Source: CAZAMP01 sp964486455 (GTDB lineage Bacteria > Eisenbacteria > RBG-16-71-46 > CAZAMP01). Taken from it: 64,000 bases of DNA. The notes below the pieces were generated by a model that saw nothing but the letters and a program-made list of their open reading frames with translations, was not told the DNA's origin and searched no databases. Positions 16,916-26,628 of this stretch are shown one piece after another (positions within the stretch are counted from its first letter, which is position 1; every line of letters begins with the position of its first letter). Made by a program: the position numbers and the translations under genes. The stretch is taken from positions 62,001 to 126,000 of the forward strand of contig CAZAMP010000004.1 of NCBI GenBank assembly GCA_964486455.1, in the 5' to 3' direction.

Positions 16916-18115
16916 CTACGCGTTGACTCGGCGGCTCTCGGAACCGCAGAGTTCTTCGAACAGCCCGATGGTGTGCTTCGCCACCTGCTCCCACGAGTAC
17001 GCGTTCAACACGCGGCTCTGCGCCCCCTCGGCCAATCGGCGCCTCAGCTCCGGATCCTCGAGGGCCCGAACAATGGCGTCGCGAAGCTCCGACGGCGAAT
17101 TCGGGGTCACGAGAATGCCACTGGTGCCGTCCTCGATCACCTCGGGAAACGCGCCGACCCGCGTCGCAACGACCGGGAGTCCGACGGACATCGCCAGAAG
17201 CAGCACCCCGCTCTGGCTTATCTCGCGATACGGCAAGGCCAAGATGTCAGCGGCGGCAAAGTACTTGGGAACATCATCGAAGGGAATGTATCGAAAGTGA
17301 TGAACGGCGCCCAGTGATATCGCCTGACGCCTGAATTCCTGGAACCTCACGCTGCTCAAGCGTGCGGGATCTCCGGCGACGACCAGCTTCGCCTTCGGGC
17401 GCTCGGCCGCGACCTCCGGCCACACGTCCATGAGGGAATCCAAACCCTTGTACTCCCGAATGAAACCGAAGAAGAGCGCCACCTCTGCGTCAGGGCTGAT
17501 TCCCAGCGCCTGTCGTGCCGCGTCGCCGTCCCACGTCGTACGCGGCGTCTCGAAGAAGCTGTAGTCGCCGTGCGGCACAACGCACATCCGATCCGGCTCC
17601 ACGGCGAACTCCCGCTGAAGCCGACGCCTGTCCAGCTCGCTGTGAACGATGATCCGGCCGGCAAGACGGTAGATCCATCGGTAGATCGGCCTGTGGATCG
17701 GCTGCTTCTCGGGCGGAACGATGTCGTGTGCCGTGAATACCATGTTTCGATGCCCGCCCCTCACGATCCCCATCAGCCAGATGATGATCGCGTTCGTGCA
17801 GTGGATATGGACGATATCGGGCTGAAACCTGTCGGCCAACCGCCGGACGGCGACCGCGTCCCAGATGAACTCGAGCCCTTTGAGAAACCGGAGCAGCCGA
17901 TACGGAAGTCGCCCGCGAAGCCTCCAACCCAGGCGACTCATCACCTTTTCGATGTGGACACCCGGCGGGAGTGACGCCGTGCGCTCGTCCAACTCGTAGT
18001 CGGCGGCGGTGGCCACCGTGACCTCGACTCCCTTTTCGGCGAGCGCGCGGGAAAGATTGTAGACGTAGTGCGTCAGGCCGCCGCGCCCGAAGATCTCCAC
18101 TTGAAGAACCTTCAC
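16916..18115 (-). CDS. Family 4 glycosyltransferase (GT-B)
   Basis: 399 residues. N-terminal Rossmann half with the glycine-rich GRGGLTHYVYNLSRAL loop. C-terminal donor half with LFFGFIREYKGLDSL, the E-x7-E-like region PYREISQSGVLLLAMSVGLPVV and TRVGAFPEVIEDG. It retains the donor nucleotide-sugar fold. Start GTG overlaps the preceding stop (GTGA). It belongs to the first exopolysaccharide operon; sugar specificity is unknown. Confidence 0.92.
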   Translation of the reverse strand: MKVLQVEIFGRGGLTHYVYNLSRALAEKGVEVTVATAADYELDERTASLPPGVHIEKVMSRLGWRLRGRLPYRLLRFLKGLEFIWDAVAVRRLADRFQPDIVHIHCTNAIIIWLMGIVRGGHRNMVFTAHDIVPPEKQPIHRPIYRWIYRLAGRIIVHSELDRRRLQREFAVEPDRMCVVPHGDYSFFETPRTTWDGDAARQALGISPDAEVALFFGFIREYKGLDSLMDVWPEVAAERPKAKLVVAGDPARLSSVRFQEFRRQAISLGAVHHFRYIPFDDVPKYFAAADILALPYREISQSGVLLLAMSVGLPVVATRVGAFPEVIEDGTSGILVTPNSPSELRDAIVRALEDPELRRRLAEGAQSRVLNAYSWEQVAKHTIGLFEELCGSESRRVNA

Positions 18116-19230
18116 GCGCGCCTCCGGGCCGTTTCGCGATAGATCCGCTCGAGGACTTCGGCAACACGATCCGGCGTGTGCTTCTCAATGAATCGCGCCC
18201 GCGCCTGTGCCGCCCGCTCACACGCCCCGGCGGCATCATCCGCCACCTCGCGCATGGCCGCGGCCAACGCGTCGGCATCGCCGACGTCGACCAGGATCGC
18301 ATCCCTCCCGTTCCGTAGAACTTCCGGGATCCCTCCCGCTCGTGTCGCGATGACCGGCACCCCTTGCGCCATGGCCTCCAACAGTGTCAGCGGAACACCT
18401 TCGGAGAAGCTGGGCACGACAAGGGCGCTCCATTCACGCATGCGATCGGCGGCGTCCGGACGATAACCACCCCAGCTGACACGCGCCGCGGCCGGGTGAG
18501 ACCGCAAGGCGTCCCGTTCCGGCCCCTCTCCCAGCACATCAAACCGCCACCCGTCCGGCAGTCCCGCGATCGCATCCAGGAAGACCTGCACACCTTTCTC
18601 CGCCGAGAGTCGCGCGACGACACCGAACGTCGGCGTGTCGGGCGGTGCGGCGGCGGAGAGATCTGCTTCGGCGAGAGCGGCGGGAGCGGCGTTCGGCATG
18701 ACCGTCGCGTCCACACCGATCTCTCGCGCAAGCTGTTCCGACGGAACCGTCAGGACGCTCAGGCGCCGACCCCGCAGGAAGAACTGATTGAACCGATCCA
18801 TCCGGTGGGAGCCGCCCCGCGCCGGGACATAGCCGTGCATCGTTCCGATGACGGGCGTGGCGGTGAGGCCGCCCACAAGCCACCCCAGAACGTGGCTCCT
18901 GTTCTCATGCGCGTGAATGAGATCGATCTTCCGAGACCTCACGACGCGGAAGAGACGCGAGAGCGCGGTCAGCGACTGCCGGTGTGCCCGCGGCAGCTCA
19001 TGCACCGTCGCCCCGGCCTCGCGCGCATCGCTCAGAAACTCCGTCGTGGAACGATCCGGGTTCACGTAGACGGCGAGATCGAAGCCGAATCCACGCCCCG
19101 AGAGCGCTCGTATCCACGATACGATGCAGCGCTCTGCGCCGTAGTATCCCGAAGCGTTCCGGAGATGAAGGACCCGGAGCGACCTATTCGGGCGTGGCGA
19201 AATCCGTGTCCGAGTCTCCGAGAGTGACAT
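18112..19230 (-). CDS. Family 4 glycosyltransferase (GT-B)
   Basis: 372 residues from the ATG at 19230. Acceptor half: LHLRNASGYYGAERCIVSWI. Donor half: FGVVARLSAEKGVQVFLDAI, then VPSFSEGVPLTLLEAMAQG, the E-x7-E element, and ATRAGGIPEVL. The start is inside the 3' end of the upstream GNAT gene (47-base overlap); no start codon exists between that stop and the first beta strand, so an overlapping start is required. Probably part of the same polysaccharide assembly line as the next gene. Confidence 0.9.
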   Translation of the reverse strand: MSLSETRTRISPRPNRSLRVLHLRNASGYYGAERCIVSWIRALSGRGFGFDLAVYVNPDRSTTEFLSDAREAGATVHELPRAHRQSLTALSRLFRVVRSRKIDLIHAHENRSHVLGWLVGGLTATPVIGTMHGYVPARGGSHRMDRFNQFFLRGRRLSVLTVPSEQLAREIGVDATVMPNAAPAALAEADLSAAAPPDTPTFGVVARLSAEKGVQVFLDAIAGLPDGWRFDVLGEGPERDALRSHPAAARVSWGGYRPDAADRMREWSALVVPSFSEGVPLTLLEAMAQGVPVIATRAGGIPEVLRNGRDAILVDVGDADALAAAMREVADDAAGACERAAQARARFIEKHTPDRVAEVLERIYRETARRRA

Positions 19231-20290
19231 ACCAGTTGTCGCCGTTGTAGAAGGCATCCTGGTCCAGGTCTTCGATCCGATTGTACGCAATGTACTGAGA
19301 TTCGCGGCTGTGCTCCGGGTTGGCCTTGAACCCCGCCGCGCGATACGCCCGCATCAAAGGCTCGACCGGGGATCCCAGGCCGTGCACAAGGTCCGCGCCC
19401 GCCTCACGAAAGCGATCCGTCACGCCGCTGAGCAGCAAGTACCAGGCCTCGAAGTCTTCCCGGCACGCCAAGAGATCCACGATGCGACCCTTCATGAGGT
19501 TGCCGCCCGACAGCGTTCTGGTGACGATCCATCCGGCCGTGCGTCCGTCTCGCCGCAGGACGAACCTGTTGTACGTCCGATCCGGAATGTCCGCGTATCG
19601 CCAGTTCAAGTAGCTCGCATCACGAACGGCGAGATGACTGAAGGTGGCGGCCGCCCGCCCCCAGAACTCGTCCACATCGTCATCGAACCGCTCGACCGCG
19701 TCTAACCGATGTTCCGAGGAGATCGACGGACGCCGCTCGCGAAACACCAGCGGCATCGCCACTGCGGCACCGATCCCGGCAGCCGACGCGATCAGGGGGT
19801 TGCCGAACTTCTCCTTCGCCAAGCGGCGATAGCTCAGCGGGCGAATCATCATCGGCGCCGCGACGATGTCCACGTGGTCGCCCAGAACCCGCTTCCAGTA
19901 GCGGTTGAGCGCCGGCCGGTTGACGCCCGCGATCAGGGGATGCGTGTCCCGCGCCTCGAAAGCGAGCCGTTGACCGAATCGCAGCCTCTCCTTCTTCTCG
20001 GTCCCCGCCTGACGGGCCATGAAGTCCACGATCCACAGCCCCCAGCTCACCCGACCGTCTAGCCAGAATTCCTGGGAGATTCCGCAGATCATGGCCACGA
20101 TTTCACCGCGCCGCTCGATGACCCGAATCGCGGGTTTCCCGTTCCGGTTCTTCGGATTGTCGAAGTACTGCCAGGTCCAATGACGACGACTGTTGTCCAT
20201 CACGGCCTCGTCATAGATCTCCGACATCAGCTCAAACACTTGCTCGGTATCTTCCACACGGTAGTCGCGCAGAACGACGTCGTCACGCAC
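19184..20290 (-). CDS. GNAT/FemAB-like acyltransferase in polysaccharide operon
   Basis: 368 residues. The N-terminal region (VVLRDYRVEDTEQVFELMSE) and the following strands resemble GNAT folds; the second half (YLNWRYADIPDRTYNRFVLR, then IVDLLACREDFEAW) suggests a tandem GNAT arrangement as in FemAB/GNAT proteins of exopolysaccharide loci. The likely role is acylation of a sugar or amino sugar before polymerisation. Start GTG at 20290, with AGGGAGG about 13 bases upstream. It is the first gene of the seven-gene operon 20290-11659; no convincing promoter was seen upstream. Confidence 0.72.
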   Translation of the reverse strand: MRDDVVLRDYRVEDTEQVFELMSEIYDEAVMDNSRRHWTWQYFDNPKNRNGKPAIRVIERRGEIVAMICGISQEFWLDGRVSWGLWIVDFMARQAGTEKKERLRFGQRLAFEARDTHPLIAGVNRPALNRYWKRVLGDHVDIVAAPMMIRPLSYRRLAKEKFGNPLIASAAGIGAAVAMPLVFRERRPSISSEHRLDAVERFDDDVDEFWGRAAATFSHLAVRDASYLNWRYADIPDRTYNRFVLRRDGRTAGWIVTRTLSGGNLMKGRIVDLLACREDFEAWYLLLSGVTDRFREAGADLVHGLGSPVEPLMRAYRAAGFKANPEHSRESQYIAYNRIEDLDQDAFYNGDNWYVTLGDSDTDFATPE

Positions 20291-20357
20291 CTCGCCCTGA
20301 ACCTCCCTGCCGGCGGCCCGGACGGACTCCGGCCGCTCCCGGCTTCTAGCATCGCGG

Positions 20358-20387
20358 TTGACAGTTCCGACCCCCGCCCACCAGAAT
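20358..20387 (+). promoter_or_regulatory. Putative promoter of the second wzy-like gene
   Basis: TTGACA at 20358-20363, an 18-base spacer, CAGAAT at 20382-20387. The -35 is perfect and the -10 matches four of six. The predicted start is near 20394, so the leader would be only about 12 bases and begin just before the GGAGG site (20396-20400). Confidence 0.45.
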
Positions 20388-20406
20388 GCGCGCGTGGAGG
20401 TGATCG

Positions 20407-21696
20407 ATGGAAGCTGGACTACTCTACACCGCTGCGGGGCCCTGGATCATTGCCCTTTTCTTTCTTCTATTTATCTTCGTCAGTTTCCGGAAACCTCTAG
20501 AGGGATGTCTGCTCTACACGGCCTACCTTCTTGCAGCCAACTACATTACGTACAGGCCGGACTTCCAGGCCATTGGCTCGGGGGCAGGCATTCTGGTGCT
20601 CGCGTGCGTCGCCGCGGTCCGTCGACCGCCCATGCGCGGAGCATTCTCTGCGCCGGCCGACCGCTGGATGGCGGGGTTCCTCGTCGTCATGCTGATCGCG
20701 GCGATCCACGGCTGGCTCGCGGGTCACTCACGAGCCCTGATCGCGGCGGACGTGTACCACTATCTCCTCGCGGGCCCCCTTCTCTACTTCACCATTCGTC
20801 TGCTGCTGCCGCCGGAGCAGATCGGGAGGTTTGTGTCCCGCTACGTCGTGCTGGCCACGCTGGCCGCCCTCCTCGTGATCATCGTCCTGCGAGGCGACCA
20901 TGACCAAACGTACGTCTGGCTCATCGGCTCCCACCTCGAAAGCGGCATCCGCTTGAAGCCCGACTTCGCGTTCCCGATCGTCGCGCTGCTGGCGGCCGTC
21001 GCGGGGCTCTTCGCCCGTCCGAAGCCGGGAAGCGGGATAGCCATCCTGCTACTCACGGCCTCGCTCGTGCTCACCTACAAGCGTACGCTGTGGATCGCTT
21101 TTGCTGCCGGACTCGCGGCCCTCTGGCTCCTTCCGGTCCTCCGGCGCGGCGCGTTCGCGGATCGGCTCCGCTCCCGGCTGCGAACGACACCCTTGCTCGT
21201 GGTCTTTCTCGCCGCGGGGGTGGCCCTGTCAGTTCTGGCGGGACTGAGTCAAACCAGCGCAATTGAGCGATCGGCCGACCTCGCGAAGCCGGGCGAGGTC
21301 GAGACGTATGCGGTCCGCCAGACCCAGTGGACGGAAGCACTCTCCATCATTGTCGAACGGCCTCTCGGCTGGGGATTCGGAGCGTCGCACACCATGACGC
21401 GCGACATGGGTGACATCGGCCCTACTCATCACATTCACAACATGTACCTGCAGTGGTCTACCCAGGGAGGGATTCAGGCGTTTCTCGCCGCGTGCGGCGT
21501 TCTGGGGTCGTTTCTGCTCGCCGCGTGGCGACGGCGCTCGGATCCCACGATGCTTCCCATCAGCGCATCCGTCCTGGCGCTCATGGTGGCCGGGCTCGCG
21601 CTCCTCAGCTTTTACACGCCCATGGCCAGCGTTTTGCTGGCCATGGGCGTCAGCCTGGACGCCGCAGCCGGTCGACGCAGGGTCGAGCCGGTGTGA
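20407..21696 (+). CDS. O-antigen ligase/polymerase-like membrane protein (Wzy_C)
   Basis: 429 residues, about 11 membrane helices. The Wzy_C-type segment is GDIGPTHHIHNMYLQWSTQGGIQAFLAACG, with a His-rich HH-x-HN motif after a large periplasmic loop. GGAGG lies 6 bases before the ATG. It is transcribed alone on the plus strand between the two minus-strand polysaccharide operons and converges on the glycosidase-like gene with only 3 bases between stops. Its 3' end holds a 15-base perfect inverted repeat. Confidence 0.82.
   Translation: MEAGLLYTAAGPWIIALFFLLFIFVSFRKPLEGCLLYTAYLLAANYITYRPDFQAIGSGAGILVLACVAAVRRPPMRGAFSAPADRWMAGFLVVMLIAAIHGWLAGHSRALIAADVYHYLLAGPLLYFTIRLLLPPEQIGRFVSRYVVLATLAALLVIIVLRGDHDQTYVWLIGSHLESGIRLKPDFAFPIVALLAAVAGLFARPKPGSGIAILLLTASLVLTYKRTLWIAFAAGLAALWLLPVLRRGAFADRLRSRLRTTPLLVVFLAAGVALSVLAGLSQTSAIERSADLAKPGEVETYAVRQTQWTEALSIIVERPLGWGFGASHTMTRDMGDIGPTHHIHNMYLQWSTQGGIQAFLAACGVLGSFLLAAWRRRSDPTMLPISASVLALMVAGLALLSFYTPMASVLLAMGVSLDAAAGRRRVEPV
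21616..21650. repeat. 15-bp perfect inverted repeat at a convergent gene junction
   Basis: Arms 21616-21630 and 21636-21650 are exact reverse complements separated by a 5-base loop (GTTTT on the plus strand). The repeat lies in the last codons of the wzy-like gene, coding TPMASVLLAMGV, and about 50 bases beyond the stop of the convergent gene at 21700. The stem is GC-rich and would be a very stable RNA hairpin on either strand. It probably works as a terminator or 3' end protector for the minus-strand transcript. Confidence 0.8.
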
Positions 21697-21699
21697 TTT

Positions 21700-23586
21700 C
21701 TACTCGGCGAGAATGATCTTCTTGACCTGCTGGTCCCGACCCGCCTGCAGACGAACGAGGTAGATCCCGCCGCGCACCCGCCGGCCGCCCGAGTCCCGGC
21801 CGTCCCAATCCACGCGAAACGTGCCGGCATCCAGTCCGCCTCGGAAGAGGTGCGCCACCCTGCGGCCCGCCACGTCGAATAGCTCCAGACTAACCCGCGA
21901 GGAGGTCTCGGGAAGCCCGAAGCGAATCGCGACCCGTCCAGGGGCGGGGTTGGGCGCCGGATTCGCGAGCAGCAGCGCGATCGGCGGCGGACCTTCCAGT
22001 GGATCGATATCCCAGTCGTCGTTGACCGGGTCCGCAACGTCCTTGTACCACACGATGGCCGGGTCCTGTGTGACCGTGAACTCGACCTCTCCGCGCGTAA
22101 GCGCGAGCTGTGTCGAGTCACCGAGCTGAGTGTAGTGCCAAACCGCCGTTGCCTCGTCGGGGACCGTCAAGGTCACGGTCGCGTTGCCGTCCCCATGTGT
22201 CCCGTCGTCCCACCAGAGAACGTGCACGTCCTCCGTCTCTGTGTCTCGATCCGAGAAGACGTGGTCAGCGACGGCACCGGCGGCGAGCGTGTCCACCCGC
22301 TCGAACTGATGACGCCATCCGGTGAAGCGGGTCAGAAGCGAGCAGGCGGTTGCCATGTCGGTGGCCATGCCGTCTTCGTCGTACGGACCCAGTCGCGCCG
22401 TTCCCTGCAACACGTACTCGTTCGAGAGGGGATACCAGATGCTCTGATAGATGCCCAGGCCGAGCCCCGCGATGATCTTCTTCATGAGCTCCGAGGCGAG
22501 AAGCGGCGCGTCCTCGGGGCTGGTGTCGCACGCGCGTGGATCGTACTCACCGTCCATACACCAGTTCGATGCTTCGTTATTGATCTTTCGTGGGATCGCC
22601 GGAACGCCATCGAGAACCTGGTCGCTCATGTCGATCGTCTCGTCGATCCACGCCACGATCTCATTCAGCAGCCACGGATCCCCCGTGTATTTGAAGTTCA
22701 GCTCGTCGACCAGCAACATCCCCAGATCAGCCGAGTAGAGGTTCTGGAGAACGGTCACCACGCGGTCGTAGTTGAACTGGACTTCGACTTCGTTGAAGAA
22801 CGATTGGAGCTGTCCGACGCTGGAGATCGACCAGATCTGCGGCAAGTCGCGACGCACGAACGCATCCCGGTCATAGTAAGCTTGAAGGAAATCGCGCGCC
22901 TCCTGCCAGGTCCAGTCGCCCGCGTCATATCGGTCCTTGGCGATGGGCGCGCCCCACGATCCCGATCCCATGCCGCTGTCCAGCACGAGGATGTCGGGAT
23001 CGGCATCGTTCGACGCCATGCGCGCGGTCGTCAGGATGCGGATGTACTTGAGCGCCGTATTGGTCGGGCTGTCGCCGGTGTACCAGAACTCATCCGTGTT
23101 GATCTCGTTCTCGATCGTGATGCGGTCGATTCGGCCGCTGTAGTGATCCACGAAGGTGTAGATGTAGTCGTAGTACGACTCGCTGTACCCGTAGGTCGGA
23201 TCGAACGTGTCGAGGAGATCGAGAGGAGGAACGGATGCATCCGGGCGCTGCGGATAGTGCCCGGTCGCCCAGAAGTCCACGAGATCCGTGTCCTGTCCGA
23301 TGCGGATGACGGGCGTCATGTTAATGCCGCGGGCCTCCATGGCCTGCAGCCATGCTTCCTGCCCGGCGTTGAAGTTGAAATCATCGTCTTCGGGCTCGAA
23401 AAACCTCCACTCGACCGGAACGCGCATCCAGCCGACCCCCAGCCCGGCACCGAGATCGAACGCCTCGTCGCCCTGAAGCTGGATCGGCATCACGCCGATC
23501 GGGCTGGGTGCCGTTTCCGCATCATATGCAAGTGCGCATGCCGGCACGATCGCCGCCAAGACCACAAGGATCCCTACCGATTTCAT
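21700..23586 (-). CDS. Secreted TIM-barrel glycosidase-like protein with FlgD-type C-terminal tail
   Basis: 628 residues. Signal peptide about 1-20. The body looks like a clan-A glycoside hydrolase: GLGVGWMRVPVEWRFFEP, then ITIENEINTDEFW (candidate acid/base Glu in NE) and a later INNEASNW where a nucleophile Glu could sit. Residues about 550-628 are a FlgD-Ig/type-IX-like tail (NPAPNPAPGRVAIRF, LELFDVAGRRVA, DWDGRDSGGRRV, GGIYLVRL). It may trim or modify the adjacent exopolysaccharide outside the cell. The glycosidase assignment is by pattern only. Confidence 0.72.
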   Translation of the reverse strand: MKSVGILVVLAAIVPACALAYDAETAPSPIGVMPIQLQGDEAFDLGAGLGVGWMRVPVEWRFFEPEDDDFNFNAGQEAWLQAMEARGINMTPVIRIGQDTDLVDFWATGHYPQRPDASVPPLDLLDTFDPTYGYSESYYDYIYTFVDHYSGRIDRITIENEINTDEFWYTGDSPTNTALKYIRILTTARMASNDADPDILVLDSGMGSGSWGAPIAKDRYDAGDWTWQEARDFLQAYYDRDAFVRRDLPQIWSISSVGQLQSFFNEVEVQFNYDRVVTVLQNLYSADLGMLLVDELNFKYTGDPWLLNEIVAWIDETIDMSDQVLDGVPAIPRKINNEASNWCMDGEYDPRACDTSPEDAPLLASELMKKIIAGLGLGIYQSIWYPLSNEYVLQGTARLGPYDEDGMATDMATACSLLTRFTGWRHQFERVDTLAAGAVADHVFSDRDTETEDVHVLWWDDGTHGDGNATVTLTVPDEATAVWHYTQLGDSTQLALTRGEVEFTVTQDPAIVWYKDVADPVNDDWDIDPLEGPPPIALLLANPAPNPAPGRVAIRFGLPETSSRVSLELFDVAGRRVAHLFRGGLDAGTFRVDWDGRDSGGRRVRGGIYLVRLQAGRDQQVKKIILAE

Positions 23587-23713
23587 CGATCACTCCCATT
23601 CCACGCGCATCAAACAACAACCGAAAAAGACAGGTGGACCTCGAGCGTTTTCACGTCGCTGCCCACCCACGATGCCGGACGGCCTGATCACCCGTACCCT
23701 TCGCCATCTTTGG

Positions 23714-25864
23714 CTACGCGCCCGGGCGGATCCGCTGTCCGAGATTCTTCAATGTACCGACGAAGCCCCCGGCCTCTTTCTGCGTGCCCTTCCGCTTCAC
23801 GCGATCGGAGCCATGGCCGTAATAGTAGTAGCCGTTCGTAGACGAGCCGCGCGCCTTGTTCAACACCGCCCCGATGACCCGTGCACCGGCGTTCACGAGC
23901 GTTTCCTTCGTCGCGAGTCCCTGTTCCTCCGTCGTCTTGCCGCTCTCGAGAACGACCAGGACACCGTCCATCTGCGCGGCCAGAACCGGCGTGTCGGTCG
24001 TCAGCAGCGTCGGCGCTGAATCGAAGAGAACGATGTCGTAGGTGCCGTGCGCGCGAAGCCGGTCGATGAGCCCCGTCATCCGATCGGACTCGAACAGCTC
24101 CGCCGGATTCGGTGGGATCGGTCCTGACGGCAGGAAGTCGAGGTTCGGGAAGCCCGAGTCTTGCACGACCTCGTCGAGCGCCTTCTCGCCCGTCAACACG
24201 TCGGTGACACCCGGAGTGCCATCCAACTCCAGAATCCGCGCGAGCGACGGCCGTCGAAGGTCCGTATCCACCAAGAGGACCTTCTGGTCCATCTGCGTGA
24301 GCGCGAGTCCCAGGTTGATGACGGTGGAGGACTTGCCCTCCCCCGGGCCGGAGCTCGTCACCATGAGGGTGCGAATAGGACGCTTCACCGAGGAGAAGCG
24401 CACGTTCGCCCGGAGCTTTCGGTAATGCTCGAACTCGTGCTCCTGCGTTCCCTCTTCGAGGAAGTGTCGGTCCATCCCACGGATCTTCGGCACGAAACCA
24501 AAATTCGTCATACGCAGCACGTTGGTGATGACGTCCCCGGACTTGATGGTGTTGTCGCGGTACTCCATGGTCAGGACGATTCCGACGGACCCGAGAAAAC
24601 TCAGGATCAGCACGTAGACCATCAGAAGCGCGCGGGAGAGCGTCGGACGCGCCACCGACGCCAGATCGAGCACCGTGGCGTTTCCCTGGATGCCCTCGAT
24701 CTCCACCTCCATCGCTTCCAACCGTTCCAGCAGCCTGCGGTACTTGTCCTCCGTGATGCTGGCCTTGAGAAGGAATCGCTGAAGCTCGAAAGACTTCGGC
24801 GGCAGCTCCGCCAGCTTCGCGCGTCCGGCGTTGATGGCATCTCCCAGCGCCTGGATCCTCGCGTCGAGGCCGATGATCCGGATGCCGGTCGACGTCAGCT
24901 CGGTGCGGAGAGACGAATAGTAGGACTCGCTCGTCAGGCTGGCGGCCCCGTCCTGAGGTGCCAGCGCGGCCGTTTCGAGACTCTCGCGAGTGGTGAGCAC
25001 CTGCTCCTCGAGGAGCTTGCGCATGGGATGCTCGGGACCGTACTCGGTCTTCGCCCTCTCCAGCTTCACCTGAAGCTCGCTTAGCCGCGCAACGAGACCA
25101 CGGACGGCCGGGCTCTCGAGTGGGCTGACCTTGATCTTGGTCTCGCTGAAGAGATGGCGGTAAAATTCCTCGTACCGCGCCTGCTGCTCCGACAAGTCCG
25201 CCTGCGCCAGCGTGCGGTCTTTCTCGAACTCGGTGACCGCGCCCAGCAGCTCCGCCGTCTCCACATCAAGATCCGTGACCTGCTCGCGCTTCTTGAAGTC
25301 GCCGATATCCTGCTGGATCAGCGCCAGCTCGCGCTCGACGACGCCGATCTCGTTCAGGACAAACTGCGCCGACTCCTCCATCTCGCCACGGATCCGGCTG
25401 CGATTGTCTTCGATGAAGACTTCGGCGGCGACGTTGGCGATCGCGACGGCGTGATCCGGGTTCTTCGCCCTAGCCGTGATCTCGAGCACTTCGGGATCGT
25501 AGAACTCCGCGTTCACCGCCCGGCTTATGAACAGCGGCTCCACCACGAGCGTATCCGTGCTCATCTTCGCGGCGATCGCCACGGAGATCGGCATGCCCGT
25601 CACGATCGTCGCGTAGGTCTTGCCGGAGAACGATGCGCTCGCGGTCAGCGGCTTCGCGCGCCCGCCCGTGTTCTGCTGGTAGAGGCCGATCTGATCCGTT
25701 TCGCCGATCGCCAGAAGGCTGGTCGCCCGGTACGACGTCTTGACCGACATCGCGCCGAGCCCCAGCACGACGAAGAGCACGACGAAGACCGTCAGAAACA
25801 GCAGCTTCCGTTGGAGGAAGAGATCGAGATATGCGGCCAGAGTTCCCTGGTCCTTCTTTTCCAT
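23714..25864 (-). CDS. Polysaccharide chain-length/BY-kinase protein (Wzc-like)
   Basis: 716 residues. N-terminal Wzz domain with a first helix near 20-42, a long periplasmic coiled coil (about 170-400), and a second helix near 420-440. The cytoplasmic kinase has Walker A SSGPGEGKSS, Walker A' VLLVDTDLRRPS and Walker B IVLFDSAPT. A C-terminal tyrosine cluster (NGYYYYGHG) is the expected autophosphorylation site. Together with Wza it controls polymer length and export. It is the last gene of the wza-asnB operon, 3 bases after the sugar transferase stop. Confidence 0.95.
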   Translation of the reverse strand: MEKKDQGTLAAYLDLFLQRKLLFLTVFVVLFVVLGLGAMSVKTSYRATSLLAIGETDQIGLYQQNTGGRAKPLTASASFSGKTYATIVTGMPISVAIAAKMSTDTLVVEPLFISRAVNAEFYDPEVLEITARAKNPDHAVAIANVAAEVFIEDNRSRIRGEMEESAQFVLNEIGVVERELALIQQDIGDFKKREQVTDLDVETAELLGAVTEFEKDRTLAQADLSEQQARYEEFYRHLFSETKIKVSPLESPAVRGLVARLSELQVKLERAKTEYGPEHPMRKLLEEQVLTTRESLETAALAPQDGAASLTSESYYSSLRTELTSTGIRIIGLDARIQALGDAINAGRAKLAELPPKSFELQRFLLKASITEDKYRRLLERLEAMEVEIEGIQGNATVLDLASVARPTLSRALLMVYVLILSFLGSVGIVLTMEYRDNTIKSGDVITNVLRMTNFGFVPKIRGMDRHFLEEGTQEHEFEHYRKLRANVRFSSVKRPIRTLMVTSSGPGEGKSSTVINLGLALTQMDQKVLLVDTDLRRPSLARILELDGTPGVTDVLTGEKALDEVVQDSGFPNLDFLPSGPIPPNPAELFESDRMTGLIDRLRAHGTYDIVLFDSAPTLLTTDTPVLAAQMDGVLVVLESGKTTEEQGLATKETLVNAGARVIGAVLNKARGSSTNGYYYYGHGSDRVKRKGTQKEAGGFVGTLKNLGQRIRPGA

Positions 25865-25867
25865 CCG

Positions 25868-26623
25868 TTAGAGCTCCTCAGGGCGGTCCACGGGCAGGGG
25901 CCCGTTTCGCTTGTTACGAGCCTCCGCGGGCCCAGCTCCATTTCGAACACCGTTTGCCTTTGACCGAATGATGGCCATGGGCACACGGAAAACCGTGGCG
26001 GCGGCCACTTTGAGATCCATCTTGAGACTGCGATTTGTGATGTATTCCGTATCGTACTGAAACTTCTTGTGGGCAGGGTCATAGTAGTCGGCCATGACCT
26101 GGGACAGACCGGTGATTCCCGGCCTGATCTGGAGGATCTGCCGGAATCCCGGAATCGTCTTCAGAAACAGACGCGCGCGGATCGGGCGTACCGGACGCGG
26201 CCCCACGATGCTCATGTGCCCGCAGATGACGTTGTAGAACTGCGGAATCTCATCCAGCTTCGTCTTTCGAACGAAGCGCCCGATTCGCGTGAAGTGCTGA
26301 GAGTCTTCCTGCAATAGATGCACACCGATCTGGCTCTCCACGTTGTTCTTCAACGTACGGAGCTTGTACATCATGAAGACCTTCCCGTCCTTGCCGACAC
26401 GCCGACCCTTGTAAAACATCGGCCCCCGGCTCTCAAACTTGGTCAAAAGTCCCAGCGTGATGACCGCCGGCATAAATAACGCCAACGCGGTCGCCGCGAA
26501 CGCCGCGCTGGCCGTTCTGCGGAAGAGGTAGTAGGGAGTCGACCAATCCTCGTCCAGATTTCCCTGGGTGATACCGTGTTCCGACGCTACGATGCCCGAT
26601 GCGCTTTCGATGATGCCACTCAT
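25868..26623 (-). CDS. Bacterial sugar transferase (polyprenyl-phosphate phosphoglycosyltransferase)
   Basis: 251 residues from the ATG at 26623, chosen for its AAAGG site and its position 5 bases past the asnB stop. One hydrophobic segment near 30-55 is followed by the monotopic PGT domain: GPMFYKGRRVGKDGKVF, MYKLRTL, FVRKTKLDEIPQFYNVICG, MSIVGPRP and IRPGITGLSQV. It attaches the first sugar-phosphate to undecaprenyl phosphate and so starts repeat-unit synthesis for this locus. Confidence 0.95.
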   Translation of the reverse strand: MSGIIESASGIVASEHGITQGNLDEDWSTPYYLFRRTASAAFAATALALFMPAVITLGLLTKFESRGPMFYKGRRVGKDGKVFMMYKLRTLKNNVESQIGVHLLQEDSQHFTRIGRFVRKTKLDEIPQFYNVICGHMSIVGPRPVRPIRARLFLKTIPGFRQILQIRPGITGLSQVMADYYDPAHKKFQYDTEYITNRSLKMDLKVAAATVFRVPMAIIRSKANGVRNGAGPAEARNKRNGPLPVDRPEEL

Positions 26624-26628
26624 GTCTA

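Noticed and set aside
22135..23841. Long open frame (568 codons) on the plus strand opposite the glycosidase-like gene
   Set aside because: It mirrors a convincing secreted protein on the other strand and has no recognisable domains; long antisense frames are expected in GC-rich coding DNA.
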